Origin: Nocardia anocheti
GTDB taxonomy: Bacteria; Actinomycetota; Actinomycetes; Mycobacteriales; Mycobacteriaceae
DNA: 64,000 nucleotides
Direction: 5' to 3'
Assembly: GCF_029675105.1 (NCBI RefSeq)
Contig: NZ_JAQQFV010000003.1
Coordinates: 372,001 to 436,000 of the forward strand
Of the stretch, positions 15,677 to 24,284 are shown piece after piece. The translations under genes were made by a program, and so were the position numbers. How positions within the stretch are numbered: position 1 is the first letter of the stretch; every line of letters begins with the position of its first letter. The notes beneath the pieces are model-generated. The model saw only the letters and a program-made list of their open reading frames with translations, was not told the origin of the DNA and searched no databases.

Positions 15677-16870
15677 GTGTCTGTTTCCATTGATGAAGGT
15701 AAGCGGCGACCCTTCGGCCTGCTGCGCACGGCCGACGTCGAGCGCGGGCACGAGCTGCTACCGCCCACGCCGCCGACCACCGTCGGTGTGATCGAAGCCG
15801 TCGCCACCGGCTCGCCGCAGCTGGTGGTCGACCAGAGCGTGAACGCGGGCCGGGTGGCCGAGCTGTTCACCGATCCGGCTCAGCGGCAGCGCATTCCGCG
15901 GATCTACCAGAAGACCCGGATCGACACCCGCCACCTGGCGATCGACCCGCTCGATCCGGACTTCCTCGAGTTCAGCCGTCGGCCCGGCACCATTCGGGAC
16001 CGGATGAATCTGTTCTTCGAGCACGCGGCGCCGCTGGCCGTCGACGTGGCGCGGCGTGCGGTCGCCGGACTGGCGAACCCGGCCGAGGACATCGGTCAGC
16101 TGATCTTCGTGACCAGCACCGGCTTCATCGCCCCCGGCGTGGACGTCGCGGTGGTCAAGCAGCTCGGCCTGTCGCCGACGGTGAACCGGATGATCATCAA
16201 CTTCATGGGCTGCGCCGCCGCCATGAACGGCATCCGCGCCGCCGTGGACTACGTGCGGGCGCACCCGGACAAGAAGTCGATGGTGCTGTGCATCGAGCTC
16301 AGCTCGGTCAACGCCGTGTTCGACGACGACGTCAACGACGTGATCACCCACAGCCTCTTCGGTGACGGTTGCGGCGCGGTGGTGATCGGCGCCAACCAGG
16401 TGCACCAGCCGCTGGCGCCGGGCAGCGTCGTGATCCGCGACAGCTTCAGCCACCTGTTCGACGACGCCGAGGACGGCATCGTACTGGGTGTGAAGGACGC
16501 GGGCATCACCTGCGAACTGGCGAGCAGCCTGCCCGACTACATCTACCGCGGTGTCGACCCGGTGGTGTCGGAAGTGTTGGCGCGCAACGGACTCGACAAG
16601 GCCGACATCGACCTGTGGGCGATCCACCCCGGTGGTCCACGCATCATCGAGGAGTCGGCGCGCTCGCTGGGGATTCCCACCGAGACCGCGGCGCCGAGCT
16701 GGGCGGTGCTCGCCGAGCACGGCAACATGCTGAGCGTGTCGTTGATCTTCGTGCTGGAGCGGATGATCCGCGACGCGCAGACCACGGCACCGATCTCGAC
16801 CGGCGTGGCGTTCTCGTTCGCGCCCGGTGTCACCCTCGAGGGCATCGTCTTCGATGTCATCCGCAGCTGA
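15677..16870 (+). CDS. type III polyketide synthase
   Basis: About 397 aa. The complete Cys-His-Asn triad is present: Cys in NFMGCAAAMNG (residue 181 counting from GTG 15671), His in AIHPGGPRI (319) and Asn in EHGNMLS (352). The C-terminal GVAFSFAPGVTLEG is the family's usual end motif. These homodimeric enzymes extend an acyl-CoA starter with malonyl-CoA to make pyrones, resorcinols or phloroglucinols. GTG 15677 has AGGA 9 bp upstream, GTG 15671 only 3 bp, so 15677 is preferred. It sits between the b5-desaturase and the exporter, which suggests a long-chain alkyl product. The exact product cannot be told from sequence. Confidence 0.9.
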   Translation: MSVSIDEGKRRPFGLLRTADVERGHELLPPTPPTTVGVIEAVATGSPQLVVDQSVNAGRVAELFTDPAQRQRIPRIYQKTRIDTRHLAIDPLDPDFLEFSRRPGTIRDRMNLFFEHAAPLAVDVARRAVAGLANPAEDIGQLIFVTSTGFIAPGVDVAVVKQLGLSPTVNRMIINFMGCAAAMNGIRAAVDYVRAHPDKKSMVLCIELSSVNAVFDDDVNDVITHSLFGDGCGAVVIGANQVHQPLAPGSVVIRDSFSHLFDDAEDGIVLGVKDAGITCELASSLPDYIYRGVDPVVSEVLARNGLDKADIDLWAIHPGGPRIIEESARSLGIPTETAAPSWAVLAEHGNMLSVSLIFVLERMIRDAQTTAPISTGVAFSFAPGVTLEGIVFDVIRS

Positions 16871-16881
16871 GAGCGTAAGTC

Positions 16882-18735
16882 ATGCAATTGCTCCGTTTTC
16901 TCGCCGCGCTCTCGCCCGCGAGGATCGCGGCCGTGGTGTTCGCGGGACTCGTCGCCGGTGTGGCCAACACCTACCTGGTGACGCTGATCAACGCCGTCGT
17001 CTCGCCCAAGCCGCAGCCCGACAACCTGCTGCTGCGTTTCGGGGGAACCGGTCTGGTGATCCTGGTCAGCGGCGTGCTGTCGCAGGTGCTGTTGATCCGG
17101 TTGTCCCAGGAGGCGATCTTCCGGCTGCGCAGTGACCTCAGCGCTGGCATCGTCGCCGCGCCGCTGGAACACCTCGAGCGGCTCGGCATGCACCGGTTGA
17201 TCGCCACCCTCACCGAGGACGTGCGGTCGCTGTCGCAGGCGGTCACCGCGATTCCGTCGATCTGTGTCGATGTGGCGACCATCGTCGGTTGCTTCGTGTT
17301 CCTGGCGATCGTGTCGGGGCCCATCTTCGCGGTGACGGTGGCGGGCACGCTGATCGGCATCGCCTGCGTGGAGATGGTGCTCAAGCGGGTGCGCCGGATC
17401 TACCGGGAGGCCCGCGAGAACGAGGACGCGCTGCTGCGTTCGTTCCAGTCGGTCACCCTCGGCATCAAGGAACTCAAGCTGCACCGGGGCCGTCGCCGCG
17501 ACTTCATGGACCGGCACCTGCTCGGTTCGGCGGGCACGCTGCGTGACCAGAACACCGACGCGGGCTCGAAGTTCTCCTACGCGCAGGGCTTCGGTCAGGC
17601 GTTGCAGCTGGCGACCATGGCACTGATCCTGTTCGTCGTGGCCGCGGCGCTGAATCTGCCGCGCGACACCATGATCGGGTACGTGCTGGTCACCACGTTC
17701 CTGGCGATGCCGATGCAGAACTTCATGCACCGCATCCCGGATCTGCTGCGCGGCGATGTGGCGCTGGCCAAGATCCGCGACATGAACCTGTCGATGGAGA
17801 CGCTGCACAACGAGGATCTGTTGCCCTACACCGAACGTCCGGCGGCGGGGGAGGCCAAGCTGGAACTGTCGGGTGTGAGCTACGTGTATCGCTCGGAGGC
17901 GCCCTCGCCGATCCCGCCCCCGCCGGGCGCACCGCCCGGTCCGCCCGGGCTCGGTGGTCCGCCGCCGCGTCCGGGACCGCCGCCGCGCGGTGGGAACGGA
18001 CACCCTCGGCCGGGACACCATCCGGCGCATCCGGGCGCGCGTCCGTCGGCGGGGCCGGATGTCAACGGCAAGAACTGGGTCGATCACGGCGCCACGGATG
18101 TGCGGCCGGTGCCGCTGGGTCCGCCGCCCGGGCTCGACGAGGCCGAGGACAGTGGATTCCGGCTCGGGCCGATCGATCTGGTCTTCGAGCCGGGACAGAT
18201 CACGTTCATCGTCGGTGGCAACGGCAGCGGCAAGTCGACGCTGGCCAAGCTGATCACCGGACTGTATGTGCCACGCACGGGGTCGTTGTCGCTCAACGGG
18301 GAGAGGATCGACCACGACAACATCGAGTGGTACCGGCAGAATTCGTCGGCGGTGTTCACCGATTTCCATCTGTTCGAGGACTACCTGGGCTTCGACCGGC
18401 CCGGGATCGACGAGGAGGTCCAGCGCTACCTCGACGAGCTGCAGATCGCGCACAAGGTGAGCGTGAAGGGCGGGCGGCTGTCGACGGTGGATCTGTCGCA
18501 GGGTCAGCGCAAGCGGCTCGCCCTGCTCACCGCGCTGCTCGAGGACCGTCAGATCTACGTCTTCGACGAGTGGGCCGCCGATCAGGAGCCGCGCTTCCGT
18601 GAGGTGTTCTATCGCGAGATCCTCACGGATCTGAAGCGGCGGGGGAAGACGGTCATCGTGATCACCCACGACGACCGCTACTTCGACTGCGCCGATCAGC
18701 TGGTCAAGCTGGACTTCGGTCTGGTCGCCGCCTAG
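16882..18735 (+). CDS. PvdE/SyrD-like ABC exporter with proline-rich insert
   Basis: 617 aa. N-terminal six-helix membrane domain (to about residue 315), then an ATP-binding domain: Walker A GGNGSGKST (445-453), signature LSQGQRKRLALL, Walker B IYVFDEWAADQ and switch VIVITHDDRYF. The compact membrane domain and the FDEWAADQ Walker B are hallmarks of the cyclic-peptide/pyoverdine exporter family. Between strand VSYVYRS and the rest of the nucleotide-binding domain is an insert of about 75 residues (342-418), rich in Pro, Gly and His, absent from usual members. It starts 11 bp after the polyketide synthase stop, so it probably exports that product. Confidence 0.85.
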   Translation: MQLLRFLAALSPARIAAVVFAGLVAGVANTYLVTLINAVVSPKPQPDNLLLRFGGTGLVILVSGVLSQVLLIRLSQEAIFRLRSDLSAGIVAAPLEHLERLGMHRLIATLTEDVRSLSQAVTAIPSICVDVATIVGCFVFLAIVSGPIFAVTVAGTLIGIACVEMVLKRVRRIYREARENEDALLRSFQSVTLGIKELKLHRGRRRDFMDRHLLGSAGTLRDQNTDAGSKFSYAQGFGQALQLATMALILFVVAAALNLPRDTMIGYVLVTTFLAMPMQNFMHRIPDLLRGDVALAKIRDMNLSMETLHNEDLLPYTERPAAGEAKLELSGVSYVYRSEAPSPIPPPPGAPPGPPGLGGPPPRPGPPPRGGNGHPRPGHHPAHPGARPSAGPDVNGKNWVDHGATDVRPVPLGPPPGLDEAEDSGFRLGPIDLVFEPGQITFIVGGNGSGKSTLAKLITGLYVPRTGSLSLNGERIDHDNIEWYRQNSSAVFTDFHLFEDYLGFDRPGIDEEVQRYLDELQIAHKVSVKGGRLSTVDLSQGQRKRLALLTALLEDRQIYVFDEWAADQEPRFREVFYREILTDLKRRGKTVIVITHDDRYFDCADQLVKLDFGLVAA

Positions 18736-18744
18736 TTCGCCCGA

Positions 18745-18784
18745 CGAGAGCTGGTGTGGTCCCACGGGACCGCACCGGCTCTCG
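18745..18784. terminator. bidirectional terminator hairpin
   Basis: An 18-bp near-perfect stem (CGAGAGCTGGTGTGGTCC against GGACCGCACCGGCTCTCG, two G-U pairs) around a 4-bp loop, lying between the convergent ABC exporter and GpgS genes. It can end both transcripts. Confidence 0.7.
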
Positions 18785-18791
18785 CGTTGTG

Positions 18792-19667
18792 TCAGGCGAT
18801 ATCGCGGTGGGTGGCCATGAGCTGGTTCATCGGGGGCCGGTCGGCCAGACTGACCTCCGAGGGGGTGCGCCGCCAACCGTTGTCACCGGGCAGGAACTGC
18901 ACCAGCCCGACGCCGGAGTCGCGGATGCCGAGTCGGTCGAGCAGGGTTGCCACCACCTGCCTGCTCATCACCGCCAGTTCGTGGGTGGAGCGGTGCCGGT
19001 GCACACGCACACCCAGGTCGACCTGGGTGATCGCCGACAGACCACGCCGCTGCCAGCAGTCGAGCAGGATGCCGATCTCGGCGCCGTAGCCGCTGGCGAA
19101 GGAGATCTCGCCGAGAAAGCCTCGGGTGGCGGCGTATTCGCCACCGAGCGGCTGCACGATCTCGGCCAGCGCGGGCGCCAGCGCGGTGAGCAACGGGCGC
19201 GCCACCAGCTGGGTGACCCGCCCGCCGCCGTCGGACTCCGCGCCACCGGCGAGCGGTCGTCGGTAGAAGCCTTTCACCAGCGCCAGACCCGGATCGGTGA
19301 GCAGCGGGGCGAGCAGCGTGGGCACGAACAGTGGGTCTGGTTCCACCAGGTCGGCGTCGAGGTAGACGACCAGGTCACCGGTGCACACGGCCAGCGAGCG
19401 CCACAGCACCTCACCCTTGCCCGGGCGCGGGGCGATATCGGGGAGGGCTTCCTCGCGGGTGTAGACGGCGGCACCGGCCGCCCTGGCTCGCGCGATGGTG
19501 CGGTCGGTGGAGCCCGCGTCGAGCACGATCAGTTCGTCGACCAGTCCGCCGAGCAGCGGACGGACCGAGGCGACCACTCCGGCGACCGTGTCCTCGTCGT
19601 CGAGCGCGGGCACCACCACCGAGATCCGGCGACCGGCTTTGCGGTCGATCAGTTCACGGACGTTCAT
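18792..19667 (-). CDS. gpgS: glucosyl-3-phosphoglycerate synthase
   Basis: 291 aa from ATG 19667. GT-A (GT81) glycosyltransferase: ISVVVPALDDEDTVAGVV, LIVLDAGSTDRT, the KGEVLWRSL lysine region and metal-binding DAD in VVYLDADLVEPD, then VKGFYRRPL and the acceptor loop GGEYAATRGFLGEISFASGYG. It joins UDP-glucose to 3-phosphoglycerate, the first step of methylglucose lipopolysaccharide synthesis in mycobacteria and Nocardia. It ends against the exporter terminator. The 122 bp upstream hold no gene. Confidence 0.93.
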   Translation of the reverse strand: MNVRELIDRKAGRRISVVVPALDDEDTVAGVVASVRPLLGGLVDELIVLDAGSTDRTIARARAAGAAVYTREEALPDIAPRPGKGEVLWRSLAVCTGDLVVYLDADLVEPDPLFVPTLLAPLLTDPGLALVKGFYRRPLAGGAESDGGGRVTQLVARPLLTALAPALAEIVQPLGGEYAATRGFLGEISFASGYGAEIGILLDCWQRRGLSAITQVDLGVRVHRHRSTHELAVMSRQVVATLLDRLGIRDSGVGLVQFLPGDNGWRRTPSEVSLADRPPMNQLMATHRDIA

Positions 19668-19789
19668 GCCGACCAGTGAACGACACCCCGCCCGACCCCG
19701 CCACCGATCGTCACCGATCCTGTGACCGGAGCCAACCGATTCCCGCGCGCCCTGGTGGGTGTGGACAGCCGAGGCGGGCGCGTGCCGAC

Positions 19790-20821
19790 TCAGTCGTAGA
19801 TCTGGCCGATGTAGCCGTCGCGGTCGTTGAAACGGCTGGTGTCGACGTTGTCGCTGATCCAGTCGACGAGGCGTTTGCCCCAGAAGATCAGCGGGGTGAT
19901 GACGACGTCCCGGGCGGGTGAGGTCTGCGTGGACGGCTGGGCCCGACGAGCGAACTCGGTGGCGGCGACGGCGTGGGAGACATCGATCAACTCGGCGAGC
20001 GACGCCAACTGGAGTCGGCCGATGATGGTGAGGGGGCTGGCACTCGAGGGCGTCGCGGAGAAGCTCTTGGTCGGCTGCGCCGCGGCGGTCGCCAGCGCTG
20101 CCAGGGCGTCGGCGGCGGCCTGTCGCAGCGTCTCGCGCTGCCAGTAGATCCGGGTGAGCAGTTCGGTCGCCGCTGTCTGACCGGGAACGTCGCGAGCGAA
20201 CAACCGGGTGACCAGTTCGATCTCGGGGTCGCGGGCGGTCGCGGCGGAGACGAGTTCGCGTCGAGCAGGACCCCGGTGATGGCCGTCTACCGCCGGTGTC
20301 GAGGTGTGGGTGTCGGTGACCGAACGCAGCAGCACGCGGGGGTCGACGTCGATGTGCTGGGCGGTGAGCTGCTTGCCGACCGTGTCGATCCGTTCCCGCA
20401 GGACGGCCTCGACGGCGTCGAAGTCGGTGTCGTCGGGAACCGGGAGGCCGTCCCCGTCGAGGTCGAACCCGTCGATCGCGGCGAGGTGCGCCGTGAGCGT
20501 CTCGGTCAGGGCCGGGTCCTTGATCAGGCGCGCGTGGCGTTGCAGCAGGGAGCGGGTCTGCGCGATTCCGTCCCGCAGGCGCCCGCGCTGCTCGTCCCAA
20601 CTCTCGCGCTGTTCGAGGGTGAAGGCGTCACCGCCGTAGCCGAGCAGCGCGACCTCGATGTCGTAGCCGCGCCACATCGGCGTCGCCTCGACGAGTTGGG
20701 CCCGGGTGACCGATTCGATCGACTCCCCGGTGCGGTCCGCGCGGATCCGGTTTCCGGCGACCAGCCGGATGAACCCCTCGCGGACAGTGGGGTCGAACAG
20801 GTCCAGAGATTCATCGGTCAC
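19790..20821 (-). CDS. hypothetical protein next to TerD-domain gene
   Basis: 343 aa from GTG 20821, with AGGA 9 bp upstream; sequence further upstream in the frame is not protein-like. Mostly helical, no membrane segment or signal. Recognisable stretches are FDPTVREGFIRLVAGNRIRADRTGE, IEVALLGYGGDAFTLEQRESWDEQRGRLRDG and the end WISDNVDTSRFNDRDGYIGQIYD. I do not recognise the family. It is divergent from a TerD-domain gene, with about 190 bp between, and may share its regulation. Confidence 0.7.
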   Translation of the reverse strand: MTDESLDLFDPTVREGFIRLVAGNRIRADRTGESIESVTRAQLVEATPMWRGYDIEVALLGYGGDAFTLEQRESWDEQRGRLRDGIAQTRSLLQRHARLIKDPALTETLTAHLAAIDGFDLDGDGLPVPDDTDFDAVEAVLRERIDTVGKQLTAQHIDVDPRVLLRSVTDTHTSTPAVDGHHRGPARRELVSAATARDPEIELVTRLFARDVPGQTAATELLTRIYWQRETLRQAAADALAALATAAAQPTKSFSATPSSASPLTIIGRLQLASLAELIDVSHAVAATEFARRAQPSTQTSPARDVVITPLIFWGKRLVDWISDNVDTSRFNDRDGYIGQIYD

Positions 20822-21014
20822 GTTCGTATCCTGTTCTAGTGCAAGGTAATTCACCCGTCCGTGGCTCGCGGGCCAGTCGAGAGTAGCCCGTTGTCGCTGC
20901 CGTGCGGTTCGAATCCGGGAACCATCCCGCCCGGTCTGCCCCGGGGACGCGCGTACCCTGACGAGCGGAAAGCCTGGTGCGGACGACCGGCCCGCGGGGT
21001 CGACGGAGGTAGGC

Positions 21015-22319
21015 ATGAGCGCGGCGACGGTGGTCGAGGTGGCCAAGGGGTCCAAGACCGATCTGGGGGAGCGGCGGTACACGATCCGGCTCGACCTCGC
21101 CGAGCCCGCCGGGGCGGTGGACGTCTCGGCAGTGCTGGTGACCGCCGAGGGCACCGTGCGCTCCGACGCCGATTTCGTGTTCTTCAACAATCCCGTCGCC
21201 CCGGGCGTGCGGATGGAGTCCGACGCGGTGGTGTCGGTGGACCTCGCGGCGCTCCCGGCCGAGATCCACCGGGTCGTGATCGCGGGCAGTACCGAGGCGC
21301 AGGGCATCCGGTTCGGTGAGGTCAGCGGATTGCGGATCACTGTGGCGGGGCCCGGCCAGTCGATGGTCTTCACGCCGCCGGATCTGACGAGCGAGACGGT
21401 ACTGCAGGCGGTGGCGTTGTACCGGCGTGGCGACGGGTGGCGCCTCGACGCGATCGGGCAGGGCTACAGCGCCGGGCTGGCGGCCTTCGCCACCGAACAC
21501 GGCATCGTCGTCGACGAGGAACCCGTCGAGACCCCCGCCCCGCCGCAGCTCGTCGCGCCGGTCCCGGCCGCGCCCCAGGTGGATCTGCGCAAGGTCGACG
21601 TGGTGCTCACGAAGGACTCGCCCGACCGCCGCGCCAGCATCGACCTGCGCAAGGGCGACCCCGGCTACGTCCTCACCGTCGGCCTCGAATGGGACGGCCG
21701 CGGCGCGAGTTACGCACCCGACGGCCGCGTCACCCGCTTCGGTACGGGCGATCTGGACGTCTACTTCTTCTGCCGCAACGAGATCACCGGCGACTACGTG
21801 GTGATCAGCGGCGAGAAAGGTCACCAGGGCGACCTGGCCGTGTGGCCCTTCCTGCATCACCAGGGCGACTCCCGCGGCCCCGGCGCGAACAACAGCCCCG
21901 CCACCGAACAGGTGGTCGTGCGCCCCACCGAGAACGGTGACCTGCTGCTCAACGTCTACCAGTCGGTCGACAACGGCGCGGGCGCCATCGACACCTTCGG
22001 CCGCCCCCGCGTCCGCGTGCGCTACGGCCGACCCGGCCCGGATGGGCTGCCGGGCACCGACGCGGACCAGATCACCGTCCTGATCGGCAACGGCAAGAAC
22101 TCCTTCTGGGCCACCGTCGCCCACATCGACGTGCGCGACGGCATACTCACCGTCGACGGCACCACCCGCTACAGCCGCGCCTTCAGCGAACGCATGCCCG
22201 TCCTCGACACCGGCGGAAACTGGGTCCGCTCGGCCAAGAACGGCCCGGTCGGCCGGAGCAAGGGCAAGAACGGCCTCGGCCTGACCCGCTACTCGGGAAC
22301 CTGCCCGGACTCCCGCTGA
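21015..22319 (+). CDS. double TerD-domain protein
   Basis: 434 aa from ATG 21015, with GGAGG 5 bp upstream. Two TerD-like calcium-binding beta domains. The first (1-170) has VVEVAKGSKTDL, DFVFFNNPVAPGV and the end GDGWRLDAIGQGYSAGLAAFATEHGI. The second (about 200-430) has LRKGDPGYVLTVGLEWDGRG, DLDVYFFCRNEITGDYVVISGEKG, TEQVVVRPTENGDLLLNVYQSVDNG and IGNGKNSFWATVAHIDV. A Pro/Ala linker joins them. TerD proteins belong to stress systems linked to tellurite, phage and metal responses. A second TerD protein, fused to an exonuclease, lies 2 kb downstream. Confidence 0.85.
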   Translation: MSAATVVEVAKGSKTDLGERRYTIRLDLAEPAGAVDVSAVLVTAEGTVRSDADFVFFNNPVAPGVRMESDAVVSVDLAALPAEIHRVVIAGSTEAQGIRFGEVSGLRITVAGPGQSMVFTPPDLTSETVLQAVALYRRGDGWRLDAIGQGYSAGLAAFATEHGIVVDEEPVETPAPPQLVAPVPAAPQVDLRKVDVVLTKDSPDRRASIDLRKGDPGYVLTVGLEWDGRGASYAPDGRVTRFGTGDLDVYFFCRNEITGDYVVISGEKGHQGDLAVWPFLHHQGDSRGPGANNSPATEQVVVRPTENGDLLLNVYQSVDNGAGAIDTFGRPRVRVRYGRPGPDGLPGTDADQITVLIGNGKNSFWATVAHIDVRDGILTVDGTTRYSRAFSERMPVLDTGGNWVRSAKNGPVGRSKGKNGLGLTRYSGTCPDSR

Positions 22320-22374
22320 CCGGGGCCGAGACTCGGACACCGACCATCCGGTTTCCTGGAACTTGGTACAGTTC

Positions 22375-22550
22375 CTCCGCCGTGGTGTTCGGGAAATCGG
22401 TGTGAAACCGATGCGGCCCTCGCCACTGTGATCGGGAGTGACGGATCGATCCGGGCGGCCCACGCCGCCCGGGGCCACTGGGGTTCGCCCTGGGAAGGCT
22501 GACCCGTCGCGCGCCATCCCGTCAGCCAGGAGACCGGCCACGGCCACGCA
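22375..22550 (+). promoter_or_regulatory. cobalamin (adenosylcobalamin) riboswitch
   Basis: The conserved core is visible in order: GGGAAATCGGTGTGAAACCG, then GCGGCCCTCGCCACTGTGA, GGGAGTGA, the B12 box GCCACTG (22474-22480), CTGGGAAGGCTGACCC (about 22490-22505) and the closing GTCAGCCAGGAGACCGGCC. Coenzyme B12 binding represses the downstream gene. It lies between the TerD gene and the 2Fe-2S protein and reads toward the latter. Confidence 0.93.
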
Positions 22551-22585
22551 GTACCCATTCCACGAGGACCTGGAAGGCCGTCACC

Positions 22586-22684
22586 TTGACCCCCTCTGTT
22601 GTCGCGCGCCCGCACGATCTGCCCCTGGCCGCCCGCCGCGCTCGCCTGGTGGTTCCGGCCGGGCGCACGGTGCGGGCCCGATGA
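22586..22684 (+). CDS. short upstream ORF under the cobalamin riboswitch
   Basis: TTG at 22586 opens a 32-codon frame (MTPSVVARPHDLPLAARR..., ending VRAR) whose TGA overlaps the ATG of the next gene (ATGA at 22681-22684). A GGAAGG lies about 9 bp upstream. It is either a translational leader coupled to the 2Fe-2S gene or a chance frame. No family recognised. Confidence 0.35.
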   Translation: MTPSVVARPHDLPLAARRARLVVPAGRTVRAR

Positions 22685-23289
22685 CGCGCCGCCACGTCCT
22701 CGTCGCCCGACCCACCCCGTCGGGGGTCGACCTGCTCGCTGTCACCGCCCTCGCCGAGTCCTGTGGGATCGGTTACGCCCTGCTCGATCAGGGTGAGCCG
22801 ACCATCCACGATGTTCTCGACGAGGCCGCCCGCGACGACCTCCCGGTCACTCTGATCCCTCTGGCCGTGCCTCGCGATCGCTATCTGGAGACCTGGATCG
22901 CCCGCGCGGTCGCCAACTGGAAGGAGACCCGCGCTCGCGACCTGGACGTGCGGATCACCGAAGGTGCCGACAGCACACCGGCTTTCGTCGACGTGGTGCG
23001 CGCGCTCATGGGCGAGGAGGGCGATCCCGTCACCGCCAGCCCCCGTGCCTTCCGCAGCCCCGCCTGGTCGCGGATACCCGACCACACCGGCCACATCCTG
23101 GTCTGCCGCGGCCCCCGCTGCACCGTCTACGGCGCCGCCGAACTCCACCGCCGACTCCGCCGTGACCACCCCACCGCCCTGGTCACCCCGACCGGCTGCC
23201 TCAACCCCTGCAACCTGGGTCCCCTCTACATCACCTACCCCGACGGGCAGTGGCACACCAACGCTCTCGAACCGGCGCCCGACGCCTGA
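22681..23289 (+). CDS. B12-controlled CbiX-like / 2Fe-2S ferredoxin-domain protein
   Basis: 202 aa from ATG 22681. The C-terminal part has a thioredoxin-like 2Fe-2S ferredoxin pattern: HILVCRGPRCTVYGAAELHRRL, then TPTGCLNPCNLGPLYITYPDGQWH. The N-terminal part (DLLAVTALAESCG, PVTLIPLAVPRDRYLETWIARAV) is reminiscent of CbiX/sirohydrochlorin chelatase halves. Proteins with this ferredoxin domain are common in cobalamin operons, and the riboswitch upstream confirms B12 control. Likely role: cobalt insertion or redox support in corrin synthesis. Exact reaction is inference. Confidence 0.75.
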   Translation: MTRRHVLVARPTPSGVDLLAVTALAESCGIGYALLDQGEPTIHDVLDEAARDDLPVTLIPLAVPRDRYLETWIARAVANWKETRARDLDVRITEGADSTPAFVDVVRALMGEEGDPVTASPRAFRSPAWSRIPDHTGHILVCRGPRCTVYGAAELHRRLRRDHPTALVTPTGCLNPCNLGPLYITYPDGQWHTNALEPAPDA

Positions 23290-23319
23290 GCCTGAAGACC
23301 TGTGTTCCCGTGGCGGCCG

Positions 23320-24180
23320 CTACGGGAACCGTCGGGTGATCGCCGCCGCGATCTCGATGGGTGCGTGCTCGGGGACGAAGTGTCGGGCCTGGGCGAATTC
23401 GAGGATCTCGAGGTCGGCGAAGGCGTCGCGGAGGCGGGGGAGGCAGGCTTTCGGGCGGAACACCATGTCCTTCATGCCCCAGACCGCGAGCGCGGGTTTG
23501 TCGCCGAGCAGGGCGGGCACATCGTGCTCGAGCTGGGCCAGGAGCGGGCGGGCGGCGAGGATCTGGCCGGGTGTCACGGCGAGGGCGGCCCTGGCCTCTG
23601 GTGTGGGTTGTACGGCGCGGTAGTGGTCGGCTTCGGCGGTGGTGAGTGTGCTCCCCAGTTCGCTCAGCAGGACCCGCTCGATGAGGAAGTTGCGTTCCAG
23701 GATCCGGCGGCGCATCGCGGCGGTGCTCATGATCCGGCTGAACGCCCGGTTGATCGGTGCTTCGATCGGCCAGAAGGCGGTGTTGGCCAGGGTGATTCCG
23801 CGTACCCGGTCCGCGCGGGTGGTCGCCGCGCCGAGACCGATCGGCCCGCCCCAGTCGTGGCCCATCAGGACGAAGCCGTCGAGGTCGAGGTGGTCGATGA
23901 GTTCGCCGACGACGGCGGTGTGTTCGGCGATGGTGTAGCCGTAGTCGGCGGGGCGCTCGGACAGGCCGAAACCCGGATAGTCGACGGCGACGCACCGATA
24001 CCGGTCACGCAGCGCGGTGACCAGGTGCCGGTACAGGAAGCTCCATGCTGGAGCCCCGTGGCAGAACAGGATCGGCGGCCCCGAGCCCTCATCGAGGTAG
24101 TGGACCCGCGCGGTGGACGCGTCGAACCAGCGCGACCGGAACGGATACAGACTTTGGTCGGGCACGAAATCGATCAGCAC
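23320..24180 (-). CDS. alpha/beta hydrolase, haloalkane-dehalogenase-like
   Basis: 286 aa. Haloalkane dehalogenase/epoxide hydrolase-like fold with oxyanion motif HGAPAWSF, nucleophile Asp in GHDWGG, acid region LAVWGMKDMVF and catalytic His in ARHFVPEHAP. All catalytic residues are present. Aspartate nucleophile rules out an ordinary serine esterase. Substrate cannot be told. A related paralogue lies at 26959. It converges with the 2Fe-2S gene; the start is at the divergent gap shared with the exonuclease-TerD gene. Confidence 0.85.
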   Translation of the reverse strand: MLIDFVPDQSLYPFRSRWFDASTARVHYLDEGSGPPILFCHGAPAWSFLYRHLVTALRDRYRCVAVDYPGFGLSERPADYGYTIAEHTAVVGELIDHLDLDGFVLMGHDWGGPIGLGAATTRADRVRGITLANTAFWPIEAPINRAFSRIMSTAAMRRRILERNFLIERVLLSELGSTLTTAEADHYRAVQPTPEARAALAVTPGQILAARPLLAQLEHDVPALLGDKPALAVWGMKDMVFRPKACLPRLRDAFADLEILEFAQARHFVPEHAPIEIAAAITRRFP

Positions 24181-24257
24181 AGGACCTCCCCCTCGGACTT
24201 CCGATCTGCACCCTAGCCCACTGATGTGGCGGGAATCATGAAGCGCCCCGCAACATT

Positions 24258-24274
24258 TCGTAGACCGTCTACGA
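24258..24274. promoter_or_regulatory. palindrome upstream of the exonuclease-TerD gene
   Basis: TCGTAGA-CCG-TCTACGA, a perfect 7-bp inverted repeat ending 10 bp before the ATG at 24285 in the 104-bp divergent gap. A repressor site or an mRNA hairpin affecting initiation are both possible. It does not match the mycobacterial LexA box. Confidence 0.45.
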
Positions 24275-24284
24275 TGCGAAGCTC

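Noticed and set aside
16543..18876. 777-aa open frame on the minus strand opposite the PKS and exporter
   Set aside because: It is antisense to two well-supported genes and rich in Arg/His/Gln as expected of a GC-rich shadow frame.
24258..24274. LexA/SOS box before the exonuclease-TerD gene
   Set aside because: The half-sites TCGTAGA/TCTACGA with a 3-bp spacer do not match the mycobacterial TCGAAC-N4-GTTCGA box.
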